Of a stretch of DNA of 7,899 bases, positions 6,778 through 7,899 are shown piece after piece; within the stretch, counting starts at the first letter, position 1; every line of letters starts with the position of its first letter. A program made the translations under genes and the position numbers. Source of the DNA: Sphingobacteriales bacterium (GTDB lineage: Bacteria > Bacteroidota > Bacteroidia > Sphingobacteriales > Sphingobacteriaceae); assembly GCA_947478655.1 (NCBI GenBank), contig CANJWU010000048.1:1-7899 (forward strand), in the 5' to 3' direction. Under the pieces are notes generated by a model. That model ran no database searches, was not told the origin of the DNA, and worked only from the letters and a program-made list of their open reading frames with translations.

Positions 6778-7817
6778 ATGGTGATTATTTGTATTTGATT
6801 ATTTGCAAGGCTTGTATCTGAAATAATTGTTCCTGTTAGTTTTGGGGCAATTACACCTTCTTTTAAATTTAAATCTGTAGCGGTGATTATTCGGGCTTCA
6901 TCCCATAATTGATAGCGAATAAATTCGTTTAAAGTGTAAGCGCCACCTTCTATAATAAGGGATTGTATTCCTAAAATATATAATTGATATAAAATCATTT
7001 GCGGTAATAATCCTAAAAATTCTATTCCGATATATTGTATATGACCAAGCGTTTCGGTTCGGTGTTCGTTAAAAATAATTGTTTTGGCATCATCATTATA
7101 AATTGCATGATGCTGCGGAATTTTTAAAGTTTTGTCAATGATAATTCTGATGGGATTTTTGCCTTCCACATGTCTTGTACTTAGGCTAGGATTATCTATT
7201 AATGCGGTATTGGTGCCAATTAAAATAGCATCTTCATGACTACGCCATTCGTGTGAAAGTGTTAAACTTTCGGTATTACTAATGGCTGTTTGCTCGTTTT
7301 TTAATCCTATAAAACCATCCGCACTTTGTGCCCATTTTAAAATTATATAAGGTCTTTGTTTTTGATGATAGGTAAAAAATCGACGATTAATTAATTGACA
7401 TTCTTTTTCTTTAAAAGGAAAAACAACATTAATTCCAGCACTTTTTAATTTTGCTATGCCTTTTCCATTCACCGATTCATTTGGATCTAAGCAGCCAATC
7501 ACTACATTTTTTAATTGGTGCTTAATGATTAAATCGGCACATGGAGGTGTTTTACCAAAATGGCTACAAGGCTCCAAAGTAACATATAGCGTTGCCTCAG
7601 CTAATAAATCTGAAGTATTTTGAGGGAAATTATGCAATACTTGATTGATCGCATTCACTTCTGCATGCGCTTGACCATAGCATTCGTGAAAGCCTTCGCC
7701 AATAATTTCATCTTGGTAAACAATAACAGCACCCACCAATGGGTTTGGACTGGTTTTGCCTAATCCAAGCGCTGCTAGCGCCAAGGCGCGATCCATAAAT
7801 TTACTTTCTGGAAACAT
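6774..7817 (-). CDS. ribD: Bifunctional riboflavin deaminase/reductase RibD
   Basis: This 347-residue protein carries out two consecutive cytoplasmic steps of riboflavin synthesis: deamination of the pyrimidinone formed from GTP by RibA, then NADPH-dependent reduction of its ribosyl side chain. The N-terminal deaminase domain (1 to about 148) has TSPNPLVGAVIV (22-33), the zinc-binding and catalytic HAEVNAI (His51, Glu53) and PCSHFGKTPPC with zinc ligands Cys84 and Cys93. The C-terminal reductase domain starts near residue 155 with LKWAQSADGFIG (160-171), followed by ILIGTNTALIDNPSLSTR and the glycine turn IIEGGAYTLNEF. Length and domain order are standard. The ATG at 7817 gives the usual short lead to the first helix (MDRALALAALG). 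It is the first gene of a four-gene operon, with a well-formed Bacteroidota promoter upstream. No other rib gene is visible. Confidence 0.95.
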   Translation of the reverse strand: MFPESKFMDRALALAALGLGKTSPNPLVGAVIVYQDEIIGEGFHECYGQAHAEVNAINQVLHNFPQNTSDLLAEATLYVTLEPCSHFGKTPPCADLIIKHQLKNVVIGCLDPNESVNGKGIAKLKSAGINVVFPFKEKECQLINRRFFTYHQKQRPYIILKWAQSADGFIGLKNEQTAISNTESLTLSHEWRSHEDAILIGTNTALIDNPSLSTRHVEGKNPIRIIIDKTLKIPQHHAIYNDDAKTIIFNEHRTETLGHIQYIGIEFLGLLPQMILYQLYILGIQSLIIEGGAYTLNEFIRYQLWDEARIITATDLNLKEGVIAPKLTGTIISDTSLANNQIQIITI

Positions 7818-7851
7818 CCTGTAAAAATAGCTTTTTTTATTAGTTTTGAAG

Positions 7852-7899
7852 ATGTTTTCAAAGATAAGAACGCTTAAAGAAGCCTATCAAAATTTCAAA
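7852..7899 (+). CDS. Start of a divergent gene, possibly PrmC/HemK, cut by the right edge
   Basis: An ATG at 7852 opens a frame of 16 codons to the window end (MFSKIRTLKEAYQNFK) with no stop. The stretch TLKEAYQNFK resembles the N-terminal helix of Bacteroidota PrmC (release-factor glutamine N5-methyltransferase), which often begins with a T-[IL]-K-E-A-type sequence, and prmC is, from memory, a frequent neighbour of ribD in this phylum. Sixteen residues are too few to prove it. A TAGTTTTG box at 7841-7848 matches TAnnTTTG and ends 3 nt before the ATG, so either the message is leaderless or the true start is further right. The gap to the divergent ribD start is 34 nt. Confidence 0.4.
   Translation, partial: MFSKIRTLKEAYQNFK
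7859..7892 (-). promoter_or_regulatory. Candidate Bacteroidota promoter for the ribD operon
   Basis: On the minus strand TTTTG (7892-7888) is followed after 21 nt by TATCTTTG (7866-7859). This fits the Bacteroidota housekeeping pattern of a TTG -33 element and a TAnnTTTG -7 element about 20 nt apart, and it is the best-formed promoter in the window. Transcription would start near 7853, leaving a leader of roughly 35 nt before the ribD ATG. The promoter lies inside the first codons of the divergent partial gene. The short leader has no room for an FMN riboswitch. Confidence 0.6.

Noticed and set aside
7841..7848. Separate promoter call for the plus-strand partial gene (TAGTTTTG)
   Set aside because: It matches the -7 consensus but has no TTG at the right distance and sits 3 nt from the ATG; mentioned in the gene entry but not listed as a feature.
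7818..7899. FMN riboswitch upstream of ribD
   Set aside because: The space to the promoter is only about 35 nt, and none of the conserved RFN-element segments are visible.

Overview
The window looks like AT-rich Bacteroidota DNA. Three things support this. Promoter-like boxes match the Bacteroidota -7 consensus TAnnTTTG. Starts lack clear Shine-Dalgarno sequences. A secreted Calx-beta repeat protein and close Bacteroidota-type versions of MqnE, YigZ and RibD are present. Use of the futalosine menaquinone route would fit Chitinophagia or Cytophagia better than most Flavobacteriia, but that placement is inference.

Layout. (a) Positions 1-1748, minus strand: the N-terminal 582 complete codons of a large secreted repeat protein (signal peptide, LamG/ConA-like N-terminal domain, three Calx-beta repeats). 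The gene has no stop in the window and runs off the left edge. (b) Positions 1749-1881: a divergent intergenic region with a candidate promoter for each direction and an AT-rich dyad. (c) Positions 1882-4433, plus strand: a tight three-gene operon, mqnE - histidine phosphatase - mqnA. MqnA makes 3-enolpyruvylbenzoate from chorismate and MqnE joins it to adenosine from SAM to make aminofutalosine, so the operon encodes the first two steps of futalosine-type menaquinone synthesis with a phosphatase of unknown role between them. (d) Positions 7817-4428, minus strand: a four-gene operon, ribD - EamA/DMT transporter - YigZ/IMPACT protein - uridine-phosphorylase-like nucleoside phosphorylase. Its genes overlap by 4 nt, overlap by 8 nt and are 3 nt apart, in that order. 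It meets the mqn operon tail to tail with a 6-nt overlap. (e) Positions 7852-7899, plus strand: the first 16 codons of a divergent gene, possibly prmC, cut by the right edge.

Most of the window is housekeeping metabolism (menaquinone, riboflavin, nucleosides). I see no mobile element, CRISPR array, rRNA, tRNA or defence-type locus. The points most worth a second look are the phosphatase lodged inside the menaquinone operon, the DMT transporter coupled to ribD (a candidate flavin-related carrier), and the large truncated surface protein on the left.
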